A stretch of DNA of 64,000 nt from Streptomyces sp. SLBN-31 (GCF_006715395.1 NZ_VFNC01000002.1:2852001-2916000); one strand, 5' to 3'. Positions 25,891 through 36,156 are shown, numbered from the stretch's first letter. Notes: generated by a model not told the origin, from the letters alone. Numbers and translations: made by a program.

Positions 25891-27025
25891 CACCCACGAT
25901 CCCGAGCGGTCCGAACAGGGCGGCGCCCCGCGGGTCTGCGTGCCGCGGTCGCGGCAGCGGCGTCTCCTCGTGCACCCCGGGGCCTGGTGGCTGTGGTCGC
26001 TCGCGCTCGGCACCGCGGCCACCCGGACCGGCAACCCCCTGCTCCTCGGCCTCCTGATCGCGGTCTCCGCCTACGTCGTCTCCACCTGCCGCCCCCACTC
26101 GCCCGACGCCCGCTCCTACACCGCCTTCCTCCGGCTCGCCCTCGCCGTGCTCCTCATCCGCCTCGTCTTCGCCGTCGTCCTCGGCTCCCCCGTCCCCGGC
26201 ACGCACACCCTCCTCACGCTCCCCGAAGTTCCGCTCCCGCACTGGGCGCAGGGCATCCGCCTGGGCGGCGAGGTCACGGCCGAGTCGCTTCTGTTCGCCC
26301 TCTACGACGGCCTGAGGCTCGCCGCCCTCCTCGTCTGCGTGGGCGCGGCGAACGCCCTCGCCAACCCCGCCCGTCTGCTGAAGTCCCTGCCCGGCGCGCT
26401 GTACGAGACGGGCGTTGCGGTCGTCGTGGCCCTCACCTTCGCGCCGAACCTCATCGCCGACGTCCACCGTCTGCGCGCCGCGCGCCGGTTGCGCGGCCGC
26501 CCGGACAGCGGCGTCCGCGGCCTGCTCCAGGTGGGCCTGCCGGTCCTGGAAGGCGCCCTGGAACGCTCCGTCGCCCTCGCCGCGGCCATGGACGCGCGCG
26601 GATACGGCCGTACCGCCGAGGTCCCCGCCCCCGTGCGCCGTACGACCACCGCCCTCACCCTCGGCGGTCTGCTCGGCGTGTGCGCGGGGACGTACGGGCT
26701 GCTCACCGCCGAGGCCGGCACCTACGGTCTGCCGCTCCTGCTCGCCGGTGTCACCGCGTCCCTCGCCGGTCTCCGCCTGGGCGGCCGCCGCAGCCTGCGC
26801 ACGCGGTACCGCCCCGACCGCTGGGATGCGCGCGCCTGGCTGGTGACGGCGTCCGGCGCCGTGCCCGCCGCACTGCTCACCCTGGCCGCCGCGACCGACC
26901 CGGCCGCCCTGGCCCCCGCCGTCGTCCCGCTGACGGCACCCACCCTTCCCCTCTGGCCGGCGGCGGCCGTACTCGTCGCCCTGCTGCCGGCTTTCGTCGC
27001 CCCCACCCCCAAGGAGCCGTCGTGA
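25883..27025 (+). CDS. ECF transporter T component (CbiQ-like EcfT)
   Basis: 380 residues with several TM helices and the EcfT coupling-helix motifs AAMDARGYGR (the A-R-G motif that docks on the ATPases) and the earlier NPARLLKSLP. It links the ATPases to the substrate-binding S protein. The ATG overlaps the previous stop by 8 bp. It is longer than a typical CbiQ because of two extra C-terminal helices (about 320-375). Confidence 0.9.
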   Translation: MPDTHDPERSEQGGAPRVCVPRSRQRRLLVHPGAWWLWSLALGTAATRTGNPLLLGLLIAVSAYVVSTCRPHSPDARSYTAFLRLALAVLLIRLVFAVVLGSPVPGTHTLLTLPEVPLPHWAQGIRLGGEVTAESLLFALYDGLRLAALLVCVGAANALANPARLLKSLPGALYETGVAVVVALTFAPNLIADVHRLRAARRLRGRPDSGVRGLLQVGLPVLEGALERSVALAAAMDARGYGRTAEVPAPVRRTTTALTLGGLLGVCAGTYGLLTAEAGTYGLPLLLAGVTASLAGLRLGGRRSLRTRYRPDRWDARAWLVTASGAVPAALLTLAAATDPAALAPAVVPLTAPTLPLWPAAAVLVALLPAFVAPTPKEPS

Positions 27026-28989
27026 TCCGCTTCGAGGACGTCTCGGTGACCTACGAGGGGGCGGCCGAACCCACCCTCAGGGGCGTGGACTTCGAGGTCC
27101 CGGAGGGCGAACTGGTGCTGCTGGTGGGCCCGTCCGGCACCGGCAAGTCGACCCTCCTGAACACCGTCGGCGGCCTGGTCCCCCACTTCACGGGCGGCAC
27201 ACTGCGCGGCCGCGTCACGGTGGCGGGCCGTGACACCCGTACGCACAAGCCACGTGAACTGGCGGACGTGGTGGGCACGGTGGGCCAGGACCCCCTCTCC
27301 CACTTCGTGACGGACACGGTCGAGGACGAACTGGCCTATGGGATGGAGTCGTTGGGCCTGGCACCGGCGGTGATGCGCCGACGTGTCGAGGAGACCCTGG
27401 ACCTGCTCGGCCTCTCCGACCTCCGTGACCGCTCCATCGCCACCCTGTCCGGCGGGCAGCGGCAGCGCGTGGCCATCGGCTCGGTCCTCACTCCGCACCC
27501 GCGGGTCCTGGTCCTCGACGAACCGACGTCGGCCCTGGACCCGGCCGCGGCCGAGGAGGTCCTCGCGGTCCTGCAGCGCCTGGTCCACGACCTGGGCACG
27601 ACCGTCCTCATGGCGGAACACCGCCTGGAACGCGTCATCCAGTACGCCGACCGGGTCGCGGTCCTGCCGGCCCCTGGAGCGGCCCCCCTGCTGGGGACGC
27701 CCGCGGAGATGATGGCCGTGTCGCCGGTGTGTCCGCCGGTGGTAGAACTGGGGCGCCTGGCGGGCTGGACCCCGCTGCCGCTGACGGTCCGGGACGCGCG
27801 CCGCAGGGCGGTCGAACTGCGCGAGCGGCTGGCGGACCTCGCGCCGCCCACGCCCGATCGCACCTCCGTGGCGGCACACGCTCCTGAGCCCGACGACGCC
27901 TTGCGGACGAAGGCGACTCTCACGCCGCCGGCCGGGAACGCGCTCGACCCGCGCACGAACGGCACCCCACCAGCCGGGAACGCACCCACCCCGAACACCG
28001 ACAGCACCCCACCGGCCGGGAACGCACCCACCCCGAACACCGACAGCACCCCACCAGCCGGCATCGCGCGCCACCCGCGCACAGACGGCACCCCATCGGC
28101 CGGGATCCCACCCACCCCGAACGCCGACGGCACCCCGTCGGCCGGGGCGAGCGGCACGCTGCCCGCCTCCCGTACCCGCAGGCAGCGCTGGTTCCCCGCC
28201 CGCCGCAGGGGCACGACGGTCCCGGCCGCGGTGTCCGGCCACGTCGCCGAGGTCCGGGCCCTGACCGTTCGCCGTACGCATGCCGAGGTCCTCCACCAGG
28301 TCGGTCTCACCATCGCCGCCGGTGAGACCGTCGCCCTGATGGGGCGCAACGGTGCCGGGAAGTCCACGCTCCTGAGCGCGCTCGTGGGCCTCGTCGAGCC
28401 CTCCGCGGGCACGGTCCGCGTCGCCGGCCTCACCCCGCACCGCACCCCGCCCCGGGACCTCGTCCGGCAGGTGGGCCTGGTCCCCCAGGAACCGCGCGAC
28501 CTCCTGTACGCGGACACGGTCGCCGCCGAGTGCGCGGCGGCCGACCGGGACGCCCAGGCAGCGCCCGGCAGCTGCCGCGACCTCCTCTCCGGGCTGCTCC
28601 CCGGCGTCCCCGACGACACCCACCCCCGGGACCTGTCGGAGGGCCAGCGCCTCACCCTCGCGCTGGCCGTCGTGCTGACCGCCCGCCCGCCCCTGCTCCT
28701 CCTCGACGAGCCGACCCGGGGGCTGGACTACGCGGCGAAGGCCCGCCTGGTCACGCTTCTGCGCGCCCTCGCGGCCGACGGCCACGCGATCGTCCTCGCG
28801 ACGCACGACGTGGAACTGGCCGCGGAGCTCGCCGACCGCGTGATCCTCCTCGCGGAGGGAGAGGTGATCGCCGACGGCCCGACCGCGGACGTCGTGGTCT
28901 CCTCCCCCTCCTTCGCCCCGCAGGTCACGAAGATCCTCGCCCCGCGGCCCTGGCTCACGGTCGCCCAGGTGCGGGAGGCCCTCCGATGA
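27022..28989 (+). CDS. Fused double ATPase of an ECF transporter (EcfA-EcfA')
   Basis: 655 residues with two ABC domains in one chain. Domain 1: Walker A GPSGTGKST (36-44), Q-loop GQDP, LSGGQRQRVAIG, Walker B VLVLDEPTSALD. Domain 2 (from about 410): GRNGAGKST, LSEGQRLTLALA and LLLLDEPTRGLD; its signature has Glu for the first Gly. The linker (about 290-400) is Pro/Thr-rich and built of 14-residue repeats. The GTG overlaps the EcfT stop, after AAGGAG. The pair powers uptake through EcfT and EcfS. Confidence 0.93.
   Translation: MIRFEDVSVTYEGAAEPTLRGVDFEVPEGELVLLVGPSGTGKSTLLNTVGGLVPHFTGGTLRGRVTVAGRDTRTHKPRELADVVGTVGQDPLSHFVTDTVEDELAYGMESLGLAPAVMRRRVEETLDLLGLSDLRDRSIATLSGGQRQRVAIGSVLTPHPRVLVLDEPTSALDPAAAEEVLAVLQRLVHDLGTTVLMAEHRLERVIQYADRVAVLPAPGAAPLLGTPAEMMAVSPVCPPVVELGRLAGWTPLPLTVRDARRRAVELRERLADLAPPTPDRTSVAAHAPEPDDALRTKATLTPPAGNALDPRTNGTPPAGNAPTPNTDSTPPAGNAPTPNTDSTPPAGIARHPRTDGTPSAGIPPTPNADGTPSAGASGTLPASRTRRQRWFPARRRGTTVPAAVSGHVAEVRALTVRRTHAEVLHQVGLTIAAGETVALMGRNGAGKSTLLSALVGLVEPSAGTVRVAGLTPHRTPPRDLVRQVGLVPQEPRDLLYADTVAAECAAADRDAQAAPGSCRDLLSGLLPGVPDDTHPRDLSEGQRLTLALAVVLTARPPLLLLDEPTRGLDYAAKARLVTLLRALAADGHAIVLATHDVELAAELADRVILLAEGEVIADGPTADVVVSSPSFAPQVTKILAPRPWLTVAQVREALR
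27922..28146. repeat. 42-bp in-frame tandem repeat in the EcfA linker
   Basis: Units start at 27922, 27964, 28006, 28048 and 28090, with a partial sixth at 28132. The encoded unit is about TPPAGNAPTPNTDS. Units 2 and 3 are nearly identical; the outer ones have drifted. The repeat only lengthens the linker between the two ATPase domains. Confidence 0.9.
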
Positions 28990-29834
28990 CCCCGGCCCTC
29001 CCGGCCCCGCCCGGCCAGGCCCCGCCCGGCCGGGCCACCGCCGTCCGTCTCGGTCCCCGTTCCCTCGCCGCTCTCGCCCTCGTCAGCGCGGTCGGTGTCG
29101 TCGCCTTCGGCTGGCCCTTCCTCGCCCCGCCCGGCTCGGGCCTCGCCGCCCACGCCCAGGACGCCCCGTGGCTCTTCGCCGGTCTCCTGGTGCTGCTGGT
29201 CGCCGTCGTGGCCGCGACGATCTCCGAATCGGGCCTCGGTCCGAAGGCGGTGGCCATGCTGGGCGTGCTCGCCGCGACCGGCGCGGCCCTGCGCCCGCTC
29301 GGGGCCGGGACCGCGGGCATCGAACCGATGTTCTTCCTGATGGTGCTCAGCGGGCGGGTCCTGGGTCCCGGTTTCGGCTTCACCCTCGGCTCGCTCACGA
29401 TGTTCGCGTCGGCGCTGCTGACGGGCGGGGTCGGTCCGTGGATGCCGTTCCAGATGCTGGCGATGGGCTGGTTCACGATGGGGGCCGGGCTGCTCCCCGG
29501 CCCCGGCCGGCTGCGGGGCCGCGGCGAGCTCGCCCTGCTCGCCGCCTACGGCTTCCTCGCCGCCTTCGCCTACGGCACGATCATGAACCTGGCGGGCTGG
29601 CCGTTCATGGGCACCTCGGCGTCGAACATCTCCTTCGACCCGCACGCCGCCGTCCCGGCCAATCTCGCCCGCTTCCTCACGTACTGCACGGCCACCTCAC
29701 TGGGCTGGGACCTGGGCCGGGCCGTGGTCACCGTCGCACTGACGCTGACCCTGGGCCCGGCCGTGCTCAGGGCGCTACGCAGAGCCACACGGCGGGCGGC
29801 TTTCGAGACCGCCGTCACATTCGAGGGTCGTTGA
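28986..29834 (+). CDS. ECF transporter S component (substrate-binding membrane protein)
   Basis: 282 residues with six or more helices and the ECF S-component features ALRPLGAGTAGIEPMFFLMVLSGRVLGPGFGFTLGSLTMFASALLTGGVGPWMPFQMLAMGW. The ATG overlaps the ATPase stop (ATGA), completing an S-T-AA' set. With the B12 riboswitch upstream, the substrate should be a corrinoid or its precursor; cobalt is possible, but no CbiM-type His-rich N-terminus is present. Confidence 0.9.
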   Translation: MTPALPAPPGQAPPGRATAVRLGPRSLAALALVSAVGVVAFGWPFLAPPGSGLAAHAQDAPWLFAGLLVLLVAVVAATISESGLGPKAVAMLGVLAATGAALRPLGAGTAGIEPMFFLMVLSGRVLGPGFGFTLGSLTMFASALLTGGVGPWMPFQMLAMGWFTMGAGLLPGPGRLRGRGELALLAAYGFLAAFAYGTIMNLAGWPFMGTSASNISFDPHAAVPANLARFLTYCTATSLGWDLGRAVVTVALTLTLGPAVLRALRRATRRAAFETAVTFEGR

Positions 29835-29882
29835 GCCGTGAACCGCCCCACATGACCCACATCACCCACGGTCCGACCTAGT

Positions 29883-29932
29883 AGTGCATATCGGACGCCA
29901 TGCCCACGACATAATGGTGTCTGACCTGCACT
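29883..29932. promoter_or_regulatory. Imperfect 19-bp inverted repeat
   Basis: AGTGCATATCGGACGCCAT (29883-29901) pairs at 15 of 19 positions with the complement of 29914-29932 around a 12-base loop. It lies 49 bp after the ECF operon and about 200 bp before the transglycosylase. It is too AT-mixed for a classic terminator and could be an operator. The rest of the gap to 30136 holds no visible gene. Confidence 0.45.
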
Positions 29933-30136
29933 TTGAGAGCCAGATCACAACCTTGCCCGCACCCCAGATGCGGCCACAACTAGTAAAAGCGGTCTTTGCG
30001 GACATCTCGCGAGCCTGTTTCTCTGGACGACGTCGCACGGCGCCGACGTGCCCCCAGGGCCTCGGCGCCGACGCACGACCCGGGTCCCCGGACCCGGTCC
30101 GCGTCCGGCACCCTGTCCCCGAAGAAAAGGTTTCCC

Positions 30137-30556
30137 GTGCTCGTCTCCCGCATCGCCCGTCGCATCTCGTCCCCGAAGAAGGCTCTCGCCGGTGTCGCCG
30201 TGGCCGCCGCCACCACCGGCATGGTGCTGACCGCGGCCCCCGCGCACGCGGCGACCGCCAACTCGGCCACCGAGGCCAGGGCGATCGCGCACCAGATGAT
30301 CCCGAACGCGGCTCAGTACGCCGCCTTCAGCAAGATCGTCGAGCACGAGAGCGGCTGGAACGTCACCGCGACCAACTCCTCCTCCGGCGCCTACGGCCTG
30401 GTCCAGGCGCTGCCGGGCTCGAAGATGGCCTCCGCCGGCTCGGACTGGAAGACCAACGCCAAGACCCAGATCAAGTGGGGTCTGGACTACATGAAGTCCC
30501 GCTACGGCAGCCCGACCGGCGCCTGGGCCTTCTGGCAGGCGAACGGCTGGTACTGA
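30137..30556 (+). CDS. Secreted transglycosylase-like (SLT) protein
   Basis: 139 residues. A signal peptide (AGVAVAAATTGMVLTAAPAHA) leads to a short lysozyme-like SLT domain: FSKIVEHESGWNVTATNSSSGAYGLVQALPGSKMASAGSDWKTNAKTQIKWGLDYMKSRYGSPTGAWAFWQANGWY. The catalytic Glu is in HESGW. It should cut the glycan strand of peptidoglycan in growth or resuscitation. The GTG at 30137 follows AAAAGG. Upstream in-frame codons lack a ribosome site. Confidence 0.9.
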   Translation: MLVSRIARRISSPKKALAGVAVAAATTGMVLTAAPAHAATANSATEARAIAHQMIPNAAQYAAFSKIVEHESGWNVTATNSSSGAYGLVQALPGSKMASAGSDWKTNAKTQIKWGLDYMKSRYGSPTGAWAFWQANGWY

Positions 30557-30580
30557 GCCGCGACAGCAGCATCACGGACG

Positions 30581-30620
30581 AGGGGCGCCTCCCGTGCCGA
30601 CGGGCACGGGAGGCGCCCCT
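30581..30620 (+). terminator. Strong terminator after the transglycosylase
   Basis: An 18-bp perfect stem (30581-30598 with 30603-30620) around a 4-base loop, 24 bp after the stop. Confidence 0.85.
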
Positions 30621-30723
30621 CCGCCGTACCCGGGCCACCGGTCAGTTTTCGAGAAGCCCCCGCGGGCGCCGCTTCCTAGCATGAGATGGCAGCGAGACGG
30701 CCCCACGACGGAGGAGACCTGCC

Positions 30724-31185
30724 ATGGCCACCAAGGCGAAGACCGACGAGAAGTACGACGGCTTCACCGCCGAGGAGCGCGACGCGATGAAGGAGCGCGC
30801 CAAGGAGCTGAAGTCGACCGCACGCGGCGGCTCGCGCACCTCGAAGGCGAAGGCGGACCCGGAGGCCGAGGTACTGGCGAAGATCGCCGAGATGCCTCAG
30901 GAGGACCGTCTCCTCGCCGAGGGCATCCACGCCCTGGTCAAGGCCGCCGTGCCCGAGCTCCAGCCGAAGACCTGGTACGGGATGCCCGCCTACGCCCGGA
31001 ACGGCAAGATCGTCTGCTTCTTCCAGCCGTCCGGCAAGTTCAAGGCCCGCTACTCCACCCTCGGCTTCAACGACCCGGCCAACCTCGACGACGGCGAGAT
31101 GTGGCCGACCGCCTTCGCCGTGACCGCCCTCACCTCCGAGACCGAGGCCCGGATCACCGACCTCGTGCGCCGGGCGGCGAGCTGA
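30724..31185 (+). CDS. DUF1801/YdhG-like protein
   Basis: 153 residues. The Lys/Glu-rich N-terminal third precedes a DUF1801 fold: ALVKAAVPELQPKTWYGMPAYARNGKIVCFFQPSGKFKARYSTLGFNDPANLDDG. The family includes the frataxin-like Fra/YdhG group suggested to handle iron, but the biochemical role is not settled. GGAGGAG precedes the ATG. The 3' end overlaps the convergent lipase gene by 32 bp. Confidence 0.88.
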   Translation: MATKAKTDEKYDGFTAEERDAMKERAKELKSTARGGSRTSKAKADPEAEVLAKIAEMPQEDRLLAEGIHALVKAAVPELQPKTWYGMPAYARNGKIVCFFQPSGKFKARYSTLGFNDPANLDDGEMWPTAFAVTALTSETEARITDLVRRAAS

Positions 31186-32416
31186 GCGCGTCGAACCAGC
31201 GCGTCACCTGCGGCGCCGACACGGCGAACGACCCGAAGTGGTCCACGTCCCCCTGGTTCAGCACCGGCACCGGCTCGCCGTGCCCGGCCAGCCGTGCGGC
31301 GCAGCTGTCCGCGTTCCCGATCGGCACGTCGGTGTCGGCCGCCCCCGCGTACAGCCGCACCGGCACCTCCGGCTTCCAGTCGCAGGTGTGGTCGGCGGCG
31401 CGCATCGCGGCCAGCAGCGGGCCGCCCGGGTGCCGCATCCGCTCGTAGAAGGCGGGCGTGAGCAGCTGCTTCACCGAGGGCGCCAGTCGGCGGACCACGT
31501 CCTCCTCCTCGTGCGTTCCGTCGAAGAGGGCGGTGACCCGGCCCGCGTAGGGTGCGCGGAAGACCTCGGCCGGGTCCTTGTAGAGGGGGTGCAGCCGGTT
31601 CTGGGCCGTCAGCCAGTAGGAGATGTACAGCACGCCGCTGGTGTCGTTGACCCGCCCGTCGTACAGGGCCGGCATCTCCTGCCCCTCCAGGTCGTAGGGG
31701 CCGCTGATCGGTGCGAGCGCCTTCAGCCGGAAGTGCTCGTCCACCCCCGCGTGCAGCGCCCTTCCGAGTGCCATCGCGACCTGACCGCCCTGTGAGAACC
31801 CGGTGGCGTACACCGCACCCGTCAGCGGCCGTCCCAGTCGGCCGGCCGCCGTCCGGGCGGCCCGCAGCATGTCGACGGACGCGGTGACGGAGGAGCGGGT
31901 GTCCATGTAGGGGTGCGGCCCGGGCCCCTCCCCCAGCCCCAGGTAGTCGGGAGCGGCGACCGCGCGCCCCGCGCCCGCGTTCAGGTACGAGGGCACCCGG
32001 CCGAAGTCCTCGCTCGCGGAGGGCGCGTAGCCGCGCTTGACCATGGTGCCGTGGGTGTCGGAGACGAGGTCGAGGCGACGGGCTCCGCCGGTGGGCAGCG
32101 TGAGCAGGCCGGTCGCGGTGGTCGGCTTCCCGTACGGGTCCACGGTCCGGTACGTCAGCCGGTACGCCCGTACCCCGTACCGCACGGGGTCGGCGGCGAT
32201 GCCCCGCTCGTCGAGGAACCGCCTGACCTGCCCGGCGTCGTGGTGGGCGACGGGGGTGACGGAGAGGAGCCCGCCACGCGCGGACGGCCGCCCGTCCGCC
32301 GCCGCGACGGGCGCGGCCGCGAGCCCGGTGAGCAGGAGGGCGGCCACCGCGGCGAGCCCTCGTCGGGTAGGCCAACCGGTGTGTTTTCCAGGTGATTTGC
32401 GCGTCTCATCACTCAT
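31154..32416 (-). CDS. Secreted alpha/beta-hydrolase, lipase-like
   Basis: About 420 residues. A signal peptide (GLAAVAALLLTGLAAAPVAAA) is followed by an alpha/beta-hydrolase domain with the nucleophile elbow ATGFSQGGQVA, an Asp in AGAADTDVPIGNAD and a C-terminal His in QGDVDHFGSF. The plan matches secretory lipases/esterases. I chose the ATG at 32416 (MSDETRK) because the signal peptide then sits at the expected depth. Substrate unknown. Confidence 0.88.
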   Translation of the reverse strand: MSDETRKSPGKHTGWPTRRGLAAVAALLLTGLAAAPVAAADGRPSARGGLLSVTPVAHHDAGQVRRFLDERGIAADPVRYGVRAYRLTYRTVDPYGKPTTATGLLTLPTGGARRLDLVSDTHGTMVKRGYAPSASEDFGRVPSYLNAGAGRAVAAPDYLGLGEGPGPHPYMDTRSSVTASVDMLRAARTAAGRLGRPLTGAVYATGFSQGGQVAMALGRALHAGVDEHFRLKALAPISGPYDLEGQEMPALYDGRVNDTSGVLYISYWLTAQNRLHPLYKDPAEVFRAPYAGRVTALFDGTHEEEDVVRRLAPSVKQLLTPAFYERMRHPGGPLLAAMRAADHTCDWKPEVPVRLYAGAADTDVPIGNADSCAARLAGHGEPVPVLNQGDVDHFGSFAVSAPQVTRWFDALSSPPGARGR

Positions 32417-32519
32417 GCCGCGAACGCTACGGACGCGCGGGTCGCGCCGACATCCGAGAGTCCCCCGCCCGCATGGTGGACTTGGGTGCACCCTGCCCGT
32501 CCGGACGACCGGAGACCCA

Positions 32520-33197
32520 GTGAGTGAGAGCGCCGACGGACACGAGACCCGCGGACTGCGGCTGGTGCCCGTCCTGTTGGGGCTGACGGTGGTCAGCGGA
32601 CTGATCGACGCGGTGAGTTATCTGGGCCTCGGGCACGTCTTCACCGCGAACATGACCGGCAACGTGGTGGTGCTGGGCTTCGCCGCGGCCGGTGCCCCCG
32701 GCTTCTCCATCCCGCACACGGCCACCTCCCTGGTCTGCTTCCTCGCGGGCGCGGTGGCGGGGGGCCGGGTCGCGCGACGGCGGGCGGAGGGCTCGCGCCG
32801 TACGTGGGCGCGGCTGATCCTGGCGGCGGAGGCGGCCCTGGTGGGCGTGTCCGCACTGACGGCCTTCCTCGCCCCGCACGCGACGGCCACGGTCTACTCC
32901 CTGATCGCCCTGACGGCCTTCGCGATGGGCCTGCGCAACGCCACGGTCCGCCGGCTCGGCATCGCCGACCTGACGACCACGGTCCTCACCATGACCCTGA
33001 CGGGCCTGGCCGCCGACTCCCGCGCCGGCGGCGGCCGGGGCACCCACTCGCCCCGCCGTACGGCCTCGGTGATCGCGATGGCGGCGGGCGCCTGCCTGGG
33101 CGCGTGGCTGGTCATCCACCACGGGCTGGGCATCCCGCTGCTGGTGGCGGCGGTCGCGGCGGGCGTGCTGGCCGCGGTGGCTTCGGGGCGGGAGTAG
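32520..33197 (+). CDS. DUF1275 (YoaK-like) membrane protein
   Basis: 225 residues, six predicted helices, with the family signature LTVVSGLIDAVSYLGLGHVFTANMTGNVVVLG and IADLTTTVLTMTLTGLAADS. The GTG at 32520 follows GGAGA. The family is widespread but has no settled function. Confidence 0.9.
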   Translation: MSESADGHETRGLRLVPVLLGLTVVSGLIDAVSYLGLGHVFTANMTGNVVVLGFAAAGAPGFSIPHTATSLVCFLAGAVAGGRVARRRAEGSRRTWARLILAAEAALVGVSALTAFLAPHATATVYSLIALTAFAMGLRNATVRRLGIADLTTTVLTMTLTGLAADSRAGGGRGTHSPRRTASVIAMAAGACLGAWLVIHHGLGIPLLVAAVAAGVLAAVASGRE

Positions 33198-33216
33198 GTC
33201 CGTTCGCCCGCTCCCA

Positions 33217-33456
33217 CTACACCTGGGGACTGACACCCCCGGCCTTCGCCGCCCGGCGGGATCTCCACTCCTTTCTGGCGAAGAGGAACCGCAGGGTGCC
33301 GACCGCCAGGAACAGCAGCCCTATGCCGCCCCGGGCCAGGCCTCCCACGGTGAAGAACCAGTAGAAGGCCAGGCCGGCGAAGAACGCGCAGACCGCGATG
33401 ACCAGGGGCTCGCGGATGTAGAAGGGCAGGACGCGGAGGATCAGGTTGATCAGCAT
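33217..33456 (-). CDS. Small two-TM membrane protein
   Basis: 79 residues, two hydrophobic helices (about 16-38 and 42-62) and a basic tail (RKEWRSRRAAKAGG). No family recognised. It lies between the YoaK-like gene and the fadA5-like gene. Confidence 0.65.
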   Translation of the reverse strand: MLINLILRVLPFYIREPLVIAVCAFFAGLAFYWFFTVGGLARGGIGLLFLAVGTLRFLFARKEWRSRRAAKAGGVSPQV

Positions 33457-33499
33457 CGGGCAAGTCGACCAGCCCGGACTTCACCTGTCCACAGGCTTT

Positions 33500-34735
<1,236 letters not shown>

Positions 34736-34736
34736 C

Positions 34737-34750
34737 TAGTACGTGTTCTA
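34737..34750. promoter_or_regulatory. KstR-type operator between fadA5-like and cyp125-like genes, one mismatch
   Basis: TAGTACGTGTTCTA fits TnnAACnnGTTnnA apart from TAC for AAC, the same change as at 21732. It lies 68 bp from the thiolase start and 153 bp from the P450 start. Confidence 0.65.
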
Positions 34751-34902
34751 GTTCTGCCAGCAGTCTGCTGACAGGGCGCGCACAACCGCAAGGGTCGTGC
34801 AAGCAATTGGGCCTGCCGTACCCCTTGCACCTTGTAGAACCCGTTACTACCTTCACGGCAAACCTGATGGACCGTCAGAACACCGGCTGGAGTGAGTCGC
34901 CC

Positions 34903-36138
34903 ATGCCCTGTCCAGCTCTGCCCGACGGGTTCGACTTCACCGACCCCGACCTGCTGCAAGCCCGTGTGCCCCTGCCGGAGTTCGCCGAGCTGCGCCGGGC
35001 CGAACCCGTGCGCTGGGTTCCCCAGGCGGGCAACATCGCCGGCTTCCGGGACGAGGGCTACTGGGCCGTGACCCGGCACGCCGACGTCAAGTACGTCTCC
35101 ACGCACCCCGAGTTGTTCTCCTCGTACCTCAACACGGCGATCATCCGCTTCAACGAGCACATCGAGCGCGACGCGATCGACGCCCAGCGGCTGATCCTGC
35201 TGAACATGGATCCGCCCGAGCACACGCGCGTCCGCCAGATCGTGCAGCGCATCTTCACCCCGCGCGCGATCCGGGCGCTGGAGGACCGGCTGCGCGAACG
35301 CGCCCACACCATCGCCCGCTCCGCCCGCGGCCGCTCCGGCACCTTCGACTTCGTCACCGAGGTCGCCTGCGAACTGCCGCTTCAGGCCATCGCGGAGCTC
35401 ATCGGCATCCCGCAGGACGACCGGGCCAAGATCTTCGACTGGTCCAACAAGATGATCGCCTACGACGATCCCGAGTACGCCATCACCGAGGAGGTCGGCG
35501 CCGAGTCGGCCACCGAACTCATCGCCTACGCCATGAACATGGCCGTGGACCGCAAGGGATGCCCGGCCAAGGACATCGTCACCACGCTGGTCGCCGCCGA
35601 GGACGAGGGCAACCTCAACTCCGACGAGTTCGGGTTCTTCGTGCTGATGCTGGCCGTGGCCGGCAACGAGACCACCCGCAACGCCATCACCCACGGCATG
35701 CACGCGTTCCTCACCCACCCCGACCAGTGGGAGCTGTACAAGCGGACGCGGCCCGAGACGGCGGCCGAGGAGATCGTCCGCTGGGCGACCCCGGTCAACG
35801 CTTTCCAGCGCACCGCCACCCAGGACCTCGAACTCGGCGGCAGGCGCATCCGGAAGGGCGACCGGGTGGGCATCTTCTACGCCGCCGCCAACCACGACCC
35901 GGAGGTCTTCACCGACCCCGACACCTTCGACATCATGCGCGACCCCAACCCCCACCTCGGCTTCGGCGGCGGCGGTCCCCACTACTGCCTGGGCAAGTCC
36001 CTCGCGGTCCTGGAGATCAACCTCATCTTCAACGCCATCGCCGACGCCCTGCCCGGCCTCACCCTGGCCGGCGACCCCGACCGCCTGCGCTCCGCGTGGA
36101 TCAACGGCGTCAAGCACCTGATGGTCGAGACCGGCTGA
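34903..36138 (+). CDS. cyp125: CYP125-like cytochrome P450 (steroid 26-monooxygenase)
   Basis: 411 residues aligning from its first residues with mycobacterial CYP125: PDGFDFTDP, NMDPPEHTRVRQIVQRIFTPRA, EVACELPLQAIAELIG, DWSNKMIAYDDPEYA, FGFFVLMLAVAGNETTRN (I-helix, 253-259), ExxR at 290-293, and HLGFGGGGPHYCLGKSLA with the heme Cys362. CYP125 oxidises the sterol side chain at C26. I chose the ATG at 34903, preceded by TGGAG and matching the family N-terminus, over 34867. Electrons may come from the 3Fe-4S ferredoxin at 19998. Confidence 0.92.
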   Translation: MPCPALPDGFDFTDPDLLQARVPLPEFAELRRAEPVRWVPQAGNIAGFRDEGYWAVTRHADVKYVSTHPELFSSYLNTAIIRFNEHIERDAIDAQRLILLNMDPPEHTRVRQIVQRIFTPRAIRALEDRLRERAHTIARSARGRSGTFDFVTEVACELPLQAIAELIGIPQDDRAKIFDWSNKMIAYDDPEYAITEEVGAESATELIAYAMNMAVDRKGCPAKDIVTTLVAAEDEGNLNSDEFGFFVLMLAVAGNETTRNAITHGMHAFLTHPDQWELYKRTRPETAAEEIVRWATPVNAFQRTATQDLELGGRRIRKGDRVGIFYAAANHDPEVFTDPDTFDIMRDPNPHLGFGGGGPHYCLGKSLAVLEINLIFNAIADALPGLTLAGDPDRLRSAWINGVKHLMVETG

Positions 36139-36156
36139 CCGGCATCCCGGTTGCTC

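Noticed and set aside
25987..27021. Extended N-terminus for the EcfA fusion (1,000 codons)
   Set aside because: The first 345 codons are an Arg/Pro-rich shadow of the EcfT gene. The GTG at 27022 has AAGGAG upstream and begins with the ATPase fold.
27922..28146. CRISPR-like array from the 42-bp repeats
   Set aside because: The repeats are contiguous and in frame inside a coding linker, with no spacers and no cas genes nearby.
29881..30136. ydaO (c-di-AMP) riboswitch upstream of the transglycosylase
   Set aside because: Such switches often precede Streptomyces wall hydrolase genes, but the conserved ydaO core is not present here.
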